From: Solitalea lacus | GTDB taxonomy: Bacteria; Bacteroidota; Bacteroidia; Sphingobacteriales; Sphingobacteriaceae | Direction of reading: 5' to 3' | DNA length: 64,000 nt | Assembly (NCBI RefSeq): GCF_022014595.1 | Contig: NZ_CP091740.1 | Coordinates: 868,001 to 932,000 of the forward strand | Shown here: positions 28,791 through 37,241 of the stretch, one piece after another | Layout: the number at the start of each line of letters is the position of its first letter | Position numbering within the stretch: the first letter of the stretch is position 1 | Notes under the pieces: model-generated | What the model was told of the DNA's origin: nothing | The model's input: only the letters and a program-made list of their open reading frames with translations | Database searches by the model: none | Program-made: the position numbers and the translations under genes

Positions 28791-31730
28791 ATGTTTAACT
28801 GCGCTAAGCACATTTTTTTGATCATTATTGCTTTATTTATTTCAAGTTGCACTCGTGCACAAAATCAGCCTAAAATTACAGGTGAGCAGCTTGAGGCTCC
28901 CTCAGCTTGGGTTGATTCAGTATTTAAAACATTGAGTCCTGATCAAAAGCTCGGACAGTTAATCATGGTTACAGCATATTCTCATGCTGACAGAATACAA
29001 ACCGAACGCATTGCTGAGTTAATCAGGTATTACCACATTGGGGGGGTGATGATGGCTCAAGGTGGGCCACAAAGGCAGGTGAATCTGGTGAATTACTTTC
29101 AATCAATTGCTCATGTTCCGTTATTGGTTTCAATGGATGCGGAGTGGGGGCTTTCAATGCGCTTAGATAGTACGATCAGTTTCCCTCGCCAAATGCCTTT
29201 AGGGGCAATTAATGATGATAAGCTTATTTATGAGTTTGGATTAGAAATGGCCAGGCAATTACGCAGGGTCGGTGCTCATATAAGCTTCTCTCCTGTGCTT
29301 GATATCAATAGCAATCAGTGGAATCCGGTAATTAGTACCCGCTCGTTTGGGAGTGACAAGAAACAAGTGGCCGAACGCGCCTTGCAATACATGAAAGGAT
29401 TACAAGATGGAGGAGTGTTGGCTTGTGCAAAGCATTTTCCTGGCCATGGTGATACCGATAATGATTCTCATACCTCATTGCCATCTCTATTTAGAAGCAA
29501 AGCTGCATTGGATTCAGTGGAGCTTTATCCATATAAACAACTAATACCAGCGGGCTTATGTGGGGTAATGATTGGGCATATTGGCGTGCCTGCATATGAT
29601 GCTTCTAATTCTCCCTCAAGTCAGTCGTATGCAATATCCACCTCTTTACTGAAAAATCAACTGGGGTTTAAGGGCTTGGTAATTACTGATGATTTATTGA
29701 TGAAAGGAGCCAATGGGAATTTCTCTTCAACAGAATCTGCAGTGAAGTCACTCATTGCAGGTAATGATATTTTATTGAATCCTGAAAGTGTTCCTGCAAC
29801 TATTTACAGTATAAAAACGGCTATAAGCAAAGGACGCCTGTCATGGAAAGAAGTTGATGCAAAAGTGAAGAAAGTTTTGGCTGCAAAGTTTTTGGTTGGG
29901 CTGAATAAAAACAGGTTAGTTTCAACAAAAAATGTTATTACAGATTTAAAGTTGGATGCTGCCAAATACCTGAACTACGAATTAGTGAAAAACTCATTGA
30001 CCCTAGTTCGCAATCAAAAGAATTTATTGCCAATTATTGACGTTGAAAAGCAGAAGATTGGAGCCGTCAGTATTGGTGCTGAGCTTGATAATGCGTTTTT
30101 AAACACGTTGGCAAAGTATGGGCCGGTAAGCCGATATTCGGTCTGGATGAATGATGAAGAGGCTGAGTACGAAAAACTTTACCAATCATTAGCAGATATG
30201 CAAACAGTAATTATTGGTTTGCATAGCATTGATACAAACGTTAAGGATAATTTTGCGATTTCCGAAAATGCCCGTAAGCTGATAGTAAGGCTTAGCAAAA
30301 CAAGTAATATTATACTTGCAATTTTTGGCAATCCTTATTGCATTACCAATTTCGACTATTTGCCAGCCATATTAGTGGCTTATGATGACAACGCCTTGGC
30401 TAAAAGTTTGGCGGCACAGGCTGTTTTTGGAGGGATTGGTCTTAGTGGAAAATTGCCCGTGACAGTTGGTGTGGGATTTAAAAAAGGTGATGGGGTTGCA
30501 ACCAAACCAACACGCCTCGAGTATGCTATGCCGGAAGCTGTAGGGATTCAATTGTCTGATTTGAATAGAATAGATTCAATAGCACAGGATGGCGTGAATA
30601 AACGTGCCTATCCGGGATGTGTTGTATTAGTCGCCAAAGATGGAAAAGTGATTTATGAGAAGGCATTTGGTTATCATTCTTTTGAGAATACTGTACCTGA
30701 TAAGGTAACAGATGTATTCGACCTGGCGTCTGTAACCAAGATTGCAGCAACTACGCAGGGTGTCATGCGTCTTTATGAACAAGGTCGAATCGATCTGAAT
30801 TCAACTTTGGGAAGTTATGTGCCTGTGGCACGCGGGTATGACAAATCGCAGTTATTGATTAAGGACCTCATGACCCATCAAGCCGGACTTACACCTTTTA
30901 TCCCGTTTTATAAAAATTTAGCCTCTGGTGATTATAATTATGATTCTTCTGCAACTTTTCCTACCCGTGTAGCGCAAAATTTTTATATCCGTAAAGGCTA
31001 TTTTAATAATGTGATGCTCCCTCAAATGCTTGCTTCTCGTTTAAATGCACCGGGTAAATACGTTTACAGCGATTTAAGCATGTATTTTATGCAGCAGGTT
31101 GTTCAGGAGGTTTCCGGTCAGCCGTTGTATACCTATTTGAAAACGAACTTTTACAAGCCTTTAGGACTTACCACCATGGGTTACAACCCCAGGAGCTTTC
31201 TTTCTGTGAACAGGCTAGTGCCAACGGAGAATGATCGTGCTTTCCGTCATCAAGTAGTGACTGGTGATGTACATGATCAGGGTGCAGCAATGGCGGGTGG
31301 TGTTGCCGGGCATGCCGGACTGTTCTCTAGTGCCAATGATTTAGCTGTATTAATGCAGATGCTGCTGAATGAAGGTGAATACGGTGGTTTGCGTTACTTT
31401 CAACCCGAAACGATCAAGAAATTTATTGTTTATCAAAACCCGGAGATAAGCAGAAGAGGTTTAGGGTTTGATAAGCCTGAGGTTTCTTTAGCAGAACGTT
31501 CGTATGGATCTACGGCAAAAGAAGTTTCTGATGAAACTTTTGGTCACACCGGTTTTACCGGAACTTGTGTTTGGGTTGATCCGAAATATAAGCTTACTTA
31601 TATATTTCTTTCTAACCGTTTGATGTCAGCAGAAGATAGTAATAAGCTGGGAGGCATGTCGATACGACCTAAAATTCATCAGGTGGTTTATGATGCAATA
31701 TTAAAAGTTGAAAGAAGTGCCAAACAATAA
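28791..31730 (+). CDS. GH3 beta-N-acetylglucosaminidase (NagZ-like) fused to a beta-lactamase-family domain
   Basis: 979 residues in three parts. A signal with lipobox (LFISSC) is followed by a GH3 domain to about residue 370 carrying the NagZ signature KHFPGHGDTDNDSH (from about 213) and VITDDLLMKG. A GH3 C-terminal domain follows, and from about residue 585 a serine beta-lactamase/PBP-like domain: S647-V-T-K650, YSD near 758 and HTG near 919. NagZ-type enzymes remove GlcNAc from muropeptides; the lactamase-like domain may act as an esterase or D-peptidase on the same material. As I recall, this fusion is common in Bacteroidota. It is likely periplasmic or surface-anchored, and a terminator follows directly. 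Confidence 0.9.
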   Translation: MFNCAKHIFLIIIALFISSCTRAQNQPKITGEQLEAPSAWVDSVFKTLSPDQKLGQLIMVTAYSHADRIQTERIAELIRYYHIGGVMMAQGGPQRQVNLVNYFQSIAHVPLLVSMDAEWGLSMRLDSTISFPRQMPLGAINDDKLIYEFGLEMARQLRRVGAHISFSPVLDINSNQWNPVISTRSFGSDKKQVAERALQYMKGLQDGGVLACAKHFPGHGDTDNDSHTSLPSLFRSKAALDSVELYPYKQLIPAGLCGVMIGHIGVPAYDASNSPSSQSYAISTSLLKNQLGFKGLVITDDLLMKGANGNFSSTESAVKSLIAGNDILLNPESVPATIYSIKTAISKGRLSWKEVDAKVKKVLAAKFLVGLNKNRLVSTKNVITDLKLDAAKYLNYELVKNSLTLVRNQKNLLPIIDVEKQKIGAVSIGAELDNAFLNTLAKYGPVSRYSVWMNDEEAEYEKLYQSLADMQTVIIGLHSIDTNVKDNFAISENARKLIVRLSKTSNIILAIFGNPYCITNFDYLPAILVAYDDNALAKSLAAQAVFGGIGLSGKLPVTVGVGFKKGDGVATKPTRLEYAMPEAVGIQLSDLNRIDSIAQDGVNKRAYPGCVVLVAKDGKVIYEKAFGYHSFENTVPDKVTDVFDLASVTKIAATTQGVMRLYEQGRIDLNSTLGSYVPVARGYDKSQLLIKDLMTHQAGLTPFIPFYKNLASGDYNYDSSATFPTRVAQNFYIRKGYFNNVMLPQMLASRLNAPGKYVYSDLSMYFMQQVVQEVSGQPLYTYLKTNFYKPLGLTTMGYNPRSFLSVNRLVPTENDRAFRHQVVTGDVHDQGAAMAGGVAGHAGLFSSANDLAVLMQMLLNEGEYGGLRYFQPETIKKFIVYQNPEISRRGLGFDKPEVSLAERSYGSTAKEVSDETFGHTGFTGTCVWVDPKYKLTYIFLSNRLMSAEDSNKLGGMSIRPKIHQVVYDAILKVERSAKQ

Positions 31731-31743
31731 GGCACTTTTTTTC
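31715..31743 (+). terminator. Terminator at the end of the GH3/beta-lactamase gene
   Basis: AAGTGCC, loop CAAACAATAA overlapping the stop codon, then GGCACTTTTTTTC. A short stem ending in a T run. Confidence 0.75.
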
Positions 31744-31925
31744 TTTATAGTGTAAGTTAATTTAATTAAGAATTATAGGTTAGTTGAAGTACACTATAAG
31801 TTTATAGCTGTGCATCTTTAATGTTACTTAACATAAACCTGTTTACTTAACTTATAACTTGTATTTTATCAGTAATTTCGGGCAACCAAATAAGCTGTTA
31901 GGCTGCTAACATAAACCTAAATTAT

Positions 31926-33068
31926 ATGAAGATTGGTATAGTTTGTTACCCTACTTTTGGAGGCAGCGGAGTGGTTGCCACTGAGCTAGGGAAAGCACTG
32001 GCAGAAAAAGGCCATAAAGTGCACTTTATAACCTATAGTCAGCCTGCACGGCTCGATTTTTTCTCAGAAAATCTTTTTTATCACGAAGTTTCAGTTTCAA
32101 ACTATCCATTGTTTGATTATCCTCCCTATGAGTTGGCATTGGCAAGCAAGCTGGTAGATGTGGTGATGTATGAGAAACTTGATTTATTGCATGTGCACTA
32201 TGCAATCCCCCATGCATCGGCGGCTTATATGGCCCGCCAAATTTTAGCGTCTAATGGCATTCATATCCCATTTATAACCACTTTGCACGGTACTGATATA
32301 ACACTTGTTGGTAAAGATATCACTTATAAACCTGCTGTTACCTTCTCCATAAACCAATCGGATGGGGTAACCTCTGTTTCTCAGCATTTGAAAGAAGATA
32401 CTTACCAGCATTTCGCGATTGAAAATGATATCCGGGTAATCCCAAATTTTATTGATTTTCGCCGTTTTAGCTTAAAGCCACGCGATCATTTTAAAAAAGC
32501 AATTGCGCCTAACGGTGAGAAAATCATCACGCACACTTCTAACTTTAGGAAAGTAAAGCGTGTAACTGACGTGGTTGAAGTTTTTGCAAAATTAATTGAA
32601 AAGGTGCCTTCAAAATTATTGATGGTAGGAGATGGTCCTGAACGGGTGAATGCGGAGCAGTTGTGCCGAACCTTAGGAATTTGTGAGGATGTTCGCTTTT
32701 TGGGTAAGCAGGAAGCAGTAGAAGAAGTCCTTTCCATTTCAGATTTATTTATCATGCCTTCGGAGAATGAAAGTTTTGGATTGGCAGCTTTGGAAGCAAT
32801 GGCTTGTCAGGTACCAGTGATTTGTTCAAATGCAGGGGGTATGCCGGAATTGAATGTACATGGTGTCACTGGATTTATGAGTAATGTGGGAGATGTTGAG
32901 GATATGGCAAAAAATGCAATCTACATTTTGGAAGATGAGGGACGTTTAGCCTTATTCAAGAGCCAGGCTTTAGCGCGAGCAAAAGAGTTTGACATTAACT
33001 ATATAATGCCGATGTACGAACAATTTTACTCGGAAGTAATTGAGAAGAATAAGCTGGCTGTAATTTAA
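31926..33068 (+). CDS. bshA: N-acetyl-alpha-D-glucosaminyl L-malate synthase
   Basis: 380 residues, a GT4 glycosyltransferase with the BshA-specific start MKIGIVCYPTFGGSGVVA, the HVHYAIPHA segment, FITTLHGTDITLVG and the nucleotide-sugar motif ENESFGLAALEAMAC. BshA joins GlcNAc from UDP-GlcNAc to L-malate, the first step of bacillithiol biosynthesis; bacillithiol is the low-molecular-weight thiol of many Firmicutes and Bacteroidota. bshB and bshC are not in this window, so the pathway is scattered. The gene has its own 195-bp upstream region and ends at a strong bidirectional terminator. Confidence 0.95.
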   Translation: MKIGIVCYPTFGGSGVVATELGKALAEKGHKVHFITYSQPARLDFFSENLFYHEVSVSNYPLFDYPPYELALASKLVDVVMYEKLDLLHVHYAIPHASAAYMARQILASNGIHIPFITTLHGTDITLVGKDITYKPAVTFSINQSDGVTSVSQHLKEDTYQHFAIENDIRVIPNFIDFRRFSLKPRDHFKKAIAPNGEKIITHTSNFRKVKRVTDVVEVFAKLIEKVPSKLLMVGDGPERVNAEQLCRTLGICEDVRFLGKQEAVEEVLSISDLFIMPSENESFGLAALEAMACQVPVICSNAGGMPELNVHGVTGFMSNVGDVEDMAKNAIYILEDEGRLALFKSQALARAKEFDINYIMPMYEQFYSEVIEKNKLAVI

Positions 33069-33091
33069 TAAACGAGAGTATTAAGATAAGC

Positions 33092-33127
33092 AAGAAGGCT
33101 GTTTCATTGAGATGAAACAGCCTTCTT
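33092..33127. terminator. Bidirectional terminator between bshA and the pseudouridine synthase
   Basis: A perfect 16-bp stem: AAGAAGGCTGTTTCAT, loop TGAG, ATGAAACAGCCTTCTT. A/T-rich ends serve both convergent genes. Confidence 0.85.
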
Positions 33128-33157
33128 TGTATGCAAGTAATTTGATATGATATCAAA

Positions 33158-34816
33158 TTATTTTACCAAACGTTTTATGAAAACTAACTCTTCTTTTGTT
33201 AGGTGTCTCCAGCGACTGCGAGGCAAGTCCTTTTTCGTTAAGTTAGCATAAACCACACGGTCAAGTTTTTCAACTTCGTAACCCATAGTTTCGAAAATAC
33301 GACGCACTATTCGGTTTTTACCACTGTGAATCTGAATTCCTATTTCTTTTTTACTTGCTCCCTCAACAAACGCCAGATCATCAGGCTTAATAAAGCCATC
33401 TTCTAATTCAATTCCTTCTGACAAGCGCTCAAAGTCTTCTTTGCGGAAGCTTTTGTTTAGCGTTGCGTGATAAATTTTAGGAATTTGATTTTTAGGATGT
33501 GCCAGTTTTTCAGCTAAGTCTCCGTCATTGGTCAATAATAATAAACCGGTTGTATTGCGGTCTAATCGTCCAACAGGGTAAATGCGCTCTCTTGAAGCCT
33601 TTTCAACCAAATCCATCACCGTTTTACGCTCACGTGGGTCGTCAGTAGTGGTAATATAGTCCTTAGGTTTGTTCAAAAGCACATACACCATCTTCTCCCT
33701 GCGTAACAGCTGCCCGTTAAAGTGTACAGTATCACTAACGTTAACTTTAAAGCCCAATTCGGTAACCACTTGTCCGTTAACTGAAATTTCACCTAAAGCA
33801 ATTAACTCGTCAGCTTTTCTACGCGAGCATACTCCCGCATTGGCAATGTAACGGTTTAGACGGATCTCATCATAGTTGACATTAGAGTCGTCCTCTTTTT
33901 TCTTTGAAGGTTTGCGATCTCTGAATCCTCTGTCTTTAAAGGATTTATTTGGATGCTGGCGTTCGATGTAGCTTCGCTCATTAAATCCACGGCTGTCTTC
34001 GCTGCTTCTTCTTCCCTCAAATTTCTTTGCTCCGTATGATTTTCTTTCATCACCACCACGTTCATTTCTGTCGCTGAATGGCTTCTTTTCAAAGGAGCGC
34101 TCGGAACCGTATGGTTTCCTTTCTCCCCGTTCTGAGTCATAAGGTTTGCGCTCACGGTCACTGTATGATTTGCGCTCACGATCTCCGCCAAATGACTTTT
34201 TATCGTCAAATCTGCCGGCTCCGTATGGTTTGCGATCCTTGTCACCGCCAAATGATTTGCGTTCACCTCTGTCAGAGTAAGAAGTTTTTCTGTCCTCTGA
34301 TCTTCCGGCTCCATATGGCTTACGGTCTTTATCGCCGCCAAATGATTTGCGTTCGCCTCTGTCAGAGTAAGAAGTTTTTCTGTCCTCTGATCTTCCGGCT
34401 CCATATGGCTTACGATCTCTGTCGCCGCCAAATGATTTGCGTTCGCCTCTGTCAGAGTAAGAAGTTTTTCTGTCCTCTGATCTTCCGGCTCCATATGGCT
34501 TACGATCTCTGTCGCCGCCAAATGATTTGCGTTCGCCTCTGTCAGAGTAAGAAGTTTTTCTTTCATCTGATCTACCGGTTCCATATGGTTTGTTATCTCT
34601 GTCGCCGCCAAATGATTTGCGCTCGCCTCTGTCAGAATAAGAAGTTTTTCTTTCATCTGATCTACCGGTTCCATATGGTTTGCGATCGCCGCGGTCGGTA
34701 TTGAATGATTTTTTTTCATCACGGCTGGTTCCAGCAGGTCTTGCTGAATATCCGGCACTATCCCCTCGTCCACGTTTAGCGGAGATGTCTTCACGACTTT
34801 TCCTTGGTCTTTTCAT
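33158..34816 (-). CDS. RluB/RsuA-type pseudouridine synthase with a long repetitive basic N-terminus
   Basis: 552 residues. Residues 1 to about 310 are low-complexity, rich in Arg, Lys, Gly, Ser, Asp and Tyr, with five near-identical 30-residue units (48-197, YGAGRSEDRKTSYSDRGERK type) and degenerate units after them. From about 315 an S4 RNA-binding domain (IRLNRYIANAGVCSRRKADEL) is followed by the synthase domain with catalytic Asp in GRLDRNTTGLLLLTNDGD. It should isomerise a uridine in 23S or 16S rRNA. RluB proteins usually lack so large an N-terminal tail, though extended Arg/Gly-rich tails occur in Bacteroidota. The tail may bind RNA, by inference from composition. A TACCTTTG -7 element lies 100 bp upstream. 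Confidence 0.9.
   Translation of the reverse strand: MKRPRKSREDISAKRGRGDSAGYSARPAGTSRDEKKSFNTDRGDRKPYGTGRSDERKTSYSDRGERKSFGGDRDNKPYGTGRSDERKTSYSDRGERKSFGGDRDRKPYGAGRSEDRKTSYSDRGERKSFGGDRDRKPYGAGRSEDRKTSYSDRGERKSFGGDKDRKPYGAGRSEDRKTSYSDRGERKSFGGDKDRKPYGAGRFDDKKSFGGDRERKSYSDRERKPYDSERGERKPYGSERSFEKKPFSDRNERGGDERKSYGAKKFEGRRSSEDSRGFNERSYIERQHPNKSFKDRGFRDRKPSKKKEDDSNVNYDEIRLNRYIANAGVCSRRKADELIALGEISVNGQVVTELGFKVNVSDTVHFNGQLLRREKMVYVLLNKPKDYITTTDDPRERKTVMDLVEKASRERIYPVGRLDRNTTGLLLLTNDGDLAEKLAHPKNQIPKIYHATLNKSFRKEDFERLSEGIELEDGFIKPDDLAFVEGASKKEIGIQIHSGKNRIVRRIFETMGYEVEKLDRVVYANLTKKDLPRSRWRHLTKEELVFIKRLVK
34226..34675 (-). repeat. Five tandem 90-bp coding repeats in the pseudouridine synthase gene
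   Basis: Five in-frame copies of a 90-bp unit, encoding 30 residues each. The three central copies are almost identical at DNA level (for example the segment starting CCATATGGCTTACG recurs at 34311, 34401 and 34491). The outer copies carry a few substitutions. Near-perfect DNA identity implies recent expansion or homogenisation and a potential for copy-number change by slippage or recombination, always in frame. Confidence 0.9.
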
Positions 34817-34915
34817 GTTAAATTTCTATAAGTGCAAAATTGAACACCTTTAAAGCTATGTTAAAACTTCTCATTAAAGCTTCATTATCAGTTGTTAAGG
34901 TTGTTCAAAGAATTG

Positions 34916-34923
34916 CAAAGGTA
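34916..34923 (-). promoter_or_regulatory. -7 promoter element for the pseudouridine synthase gene
   Basis: On the minus strand this reads TACCTTTG followed by C, matching TAnnTTTG, about 100 bp before the start codon. No clear -33 TTTG. Confidence 0.4.
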
Positions 34924-35078
34924 CGGTTTTAATCGGCAACGGCTCAGAATAGTTTGTTTTAATTTTTTCTCAGAAAAGGATGCCAGTTCAAAATCGTTGC
35001 ATACGGTTTTTAATCGTCGATTTTGCTGCTTTTTGAGGGAGTGAAAAGGGGTGGTGAATTGTATATTTTTCACAAATG

Positions 35079-35110
35079 CTTGTTAATCAGTAAAATATAC
35101 CTTACTTTTG
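35079..35110 (+). promoter_or_regulatory. Promoter for the tandem transglycosylase genes
   Basis: CTTG at 35079-35082 and TACTTTTG at 35103-35110, separated by 20 bp, fit the Bacteroidota -33/-7 arrangement. The ATG of the first transglycosylase lies 77 bp downstream. Confidence 0.55.
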
Positions 35111-35187
35111 CCGCTGGATTTTTGTGAGGGAATGGTGTCAACAGTCATTCCAGGTGTTAATCAACTGAAAGGTTTAAAGAAATAGGG

Positions 35188-36114
35188 ATGAAGAAACACT
35201 TTTTTATGTGCGCATTGTTGATTGCGTTTTCAGGGTCATTATTCGTAAGTAAAGCAAAAGCTGCTAAACTGGATGATCCGTACAATACAGCTCTAATGAT
35301 GAAATCATTAGACGACAAAAAGGCTCAAAGTTATTTAATTGAAGCCTTAACTTTCTCAGGGGAAGCTGTTCCGTTTGATAACAATGATGTTTATCAAAAA
35401 TTCATCAGAAACTTGAATTTGCGTATTTCGCAAGGGTTTATTGAGAATTTGCAAGGAGTGGCTCTAAAATGGTTCCCGATTATTGAACCCATTTTAGCCC
35501 AGTATGGAATTCCTGAAGATTTTAAATTTTTACCCGCTATTGAATCAGGATTCAAGCAAAATGCCCGTTCACATGCAGGTGCAGTTGGATACTGGCAGTT
35601 TATGCCAGCAACAGCAAAAGCATATGGTTTAAAGGTGAGTAGAAAAGTAGACGATAGGAAGGATATTGTTAAATCAACAGTTGCAGCTTGCAGGTATTTG
35701 AATGATTTGTATGAGCGTTTGGGCTCATGGACATTAGTTGCTGCTGCCTACAATGTAGGTCATGGGGCGCTAGAGTCGGCAATGAATCGTCAAAACGAAA
35801 GCGACTATTTTGATCTGAAGCTTAATAAAGAAACCGGTAATTATGTATATAAAGTATTGGTTTTTAAGCATATTCTTCAACATGCCGGAGACTTTGATTT
35901 GTATTTCGATGAATCGTCTGTACGTGTAGCTGATTTGCAAGCCATTGGTAGCATTGGATTGTTAAGTTTAGGAGCGTTGACAGGTATGGGTACAGAAAAT
36001 GGCAGTAATACTAATCATCTGCCAAAACCGGTAACCACTCGTGTACAGCCCAAAACGGCGAATTCGAAAAAGAAACTGATTGCCAAAGCAGGTCGTCTGT
36101 TTAACTGGATATAA
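35188..36114 (+). CDS. Lytic transglycosylase (GH23)
   Basis: 308 residues with a signal peptide (to about residue 26, VSKAKA) and a GH23 domain. The catalytic residue is E119 in LPAIESGFKQN, followed by GAVGYWQFMPATAKAYGL and the AAAYNVGHGALE motif. It would cut glycan strands to 1,6-anhydromuropeptides in the periplasm. Unlike the MltD-like protein at 4490 it has no LysM repeats; the C-terminal 70 residues are Thr/Lys-rich and probably unstructured. A related gene follows 99 bp later in the same orientation, so the two look like an old tandem duplication sharing a promoter. Confidence 0.9.
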   Translation: MKKHFFMCALLIAFSGSLFVSKAKAAKLDDPYNTALMMKSLDDKKAQSYLIEALTFSGEAVPFDNNDVYQKFIRNLNLRISQGFIENLQGVALKWFPIIEPILAQYGIPEDFKFLPAIESGFKQNARSHAGAVGYWQFMPATAKAYGLKVSRKVDDRKDIVKSTVAACRYLNDLYERLGSWTLVAAAYNVGHGALESAMNRQNESDYFDLKLNKETGNYVYKVLVFKHILQHAGDFDLYFDESSVRVADLQAIGSIGLLSLGALTGMGTENGSNTNHLPKPVTTRVQPKTANSKKKLIAKAGRLFNWI

Positions 36115-36213
36115 ATGAGAATTAACTGGTATGATAGTTGTGGTCATGCCAGTAAATAGATATTAGTTTTGGTATTGATTGGCGAAAGCTGGTCATATTA
36201 AAAATGAAAGACT

Positions 36214-37077
36214 ATGATTAGAAAACACGTAATTGCGTGTGCTTCTGGTGTAATAGTGTTCGCTCTCATTAATTTTTTGTTCTTTAATTCAAATTCGGGG
36301 TTTTCTGTAAATAAGGAACCTCTGAGCACAACACCAGCAAGTACAAAGGCGACGGTTCAAAAATCAGTTGATTTTGCCGGTGAAGAAATTCCGCTTCACG
36401 ATGCCTGGGTAAAAAAACGGTTTATCGCTACGCTTAAACAAACCAAACTGACGCTTCGTCAGGTTGGTAACGCGAAGGCCAGAGCGAAACGGTGGTTTAA
36501 AGTCATGGAGCCAATACTGGCAAAGCATGGTATTCCTCAGGATTTTAAATACATACCAGTGATCGAATCAGGTTATGATTTTGGTTCTGACACATCAAGA
36601 AAGGGAGCCGCAGGATTTTGGCAGTTTATGCCATCCACCGCCCGGAGCTACGGCTTGGCAGTGAGAGAAGGGGTTGATGAACGTTATGATCCAATTAAAT
36701 CAACTCATGCAGCATGCCGATATTTAAAAGATCTGTACAGAGAGTTTGGATCTTGGACAATGGTAGCTGCAGCCTATAACATTGGATCGACAAAGCTTCA
36801 AATGCATTCGAAGCAACAAAAAGAGGATGATTATTTTAAGTTGAAATTAAATAAAGAAACCTCAATTTATGTGTACAAACTTATTGCGGTTAAAACTGCC
36901 ATAAACAGAACTCCGGTAAATAATGCTGTACAAAACAAAGCTCCTAAAACGCTGACAGCAGGCTACACAATTAATTTAAGTAACCTGTATTCTTACAGTC
37001 CGGAGTTTATAACTGATATGCTTAAGCATTTTGGTTATTCATCCTTAAAGAATTTAGAACAAAAACCTGCCAAATAA
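36214..37077 (+). CDS. Lytic transglycosylase (GH23), tandem paralogue
   Basis: 287 residues. An N-terminal hydrophobic segment (VIACASGVIVFALINFLFF) acts as a signal or anchor, and a GH23 domain follows. The catalytic Glu is E118 in IPVIESGYDFG, followed by GAAGFWQFMPSTARSYGL and AAAYNIGSTKLQ. The sequence resembles the preceding gene across the whole domain (GEEIPLHD against GEAVPFDN, LKLNKETSIYVYK against LKLNKETGNYVYK), supporting tandem duplication followed by divergence. The long uncleaved-looking N-terminal helix could keep it in the inner membrane. A terminator follows 22 bp after the stop. Confidence 0.9.
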   Translation: MIRKHVIACASGVIVFALINFLFFNSNSGFSVNKEPLSTTPASTKATVQKSVDFAGEEIPLHDAWVKKRFIATLKQTKLTLRQVGNAKARAKRWFKVMEPILAKHGIPQDFKYIPVIESGYDFGSDTSRKGAAGFWQFMPSTARSYGLAVREGVDERYDPIKSTHAACRYLKDLYREFGSWTMVAAAYNIGSTKLQMHSKQQKEDDYFKLKLNKETSIYVYKLIAVKTAINRTPVNNAVQNKAPKTLTAGYTINLSNLYSYSPEFITDMLKHFGYSSLKNLEQKPAK

Positions 37078-37099
37078 CAGCAGGTAGAGCACATTGCAC

Positions 37100-37136
37100 A
37101 AAGCCGAAAGTAGAAATATTTTCGGCTTTTGCTTTT
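37100..37136 (+). terminator. Terminator after the tandem transglycosylases
   Basis: AAAGCCGAAA pairs with TTTCGGCTTT across a ten-base loop, followed by TGCTTTTTAT. Confidence 0.75.
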
Positions 37137-37184
37137 TATATCTTGCCTTTTAAAGTATTAGCAATTTATAGAAACTGTATAAAA

Positions 37185-37213
37185 CAAAAGGAGCAAACGT
37201 GATCCGTTGCTCC
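37185..37213 (-). terminator. Terminator after the TonB-type receptor gene
   Basis: On the minus strand GGAGCAACG pairs with CGTTTGCTCC with one bulge, followed by TTTTGTTTTA. It lies 29 bp after the receptor stop codon. Confidence 0.65.
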
Positions 37214-37241
37214 CTTGCTAAACTTATATTTTGGAAAAGTC

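Noticed and set aside
28625-28852. Minus-strand 75-codon frame between mutL and the GH3 gene
   Set aside because: It runs antisense into the GH3 gene, has no coding character, and covers the better plus-strand 40-codon candidate.
34226-34675. Regular repeats that might suggest a CRISPR array
   Set aside because: The unit is 90 bp, directly abutting with no unique spacers, and coding in frame.
33856-34794. Long minus-strand open frame (312 codons) over the repeat region
   Set aside because: It is an alternative frame through the 90-bp repeats of the pseudouridine synthase; repeats keep extra frames open by chance. A 208-codon plus-strand frame at 34078-34704 is rejected for the same reason.
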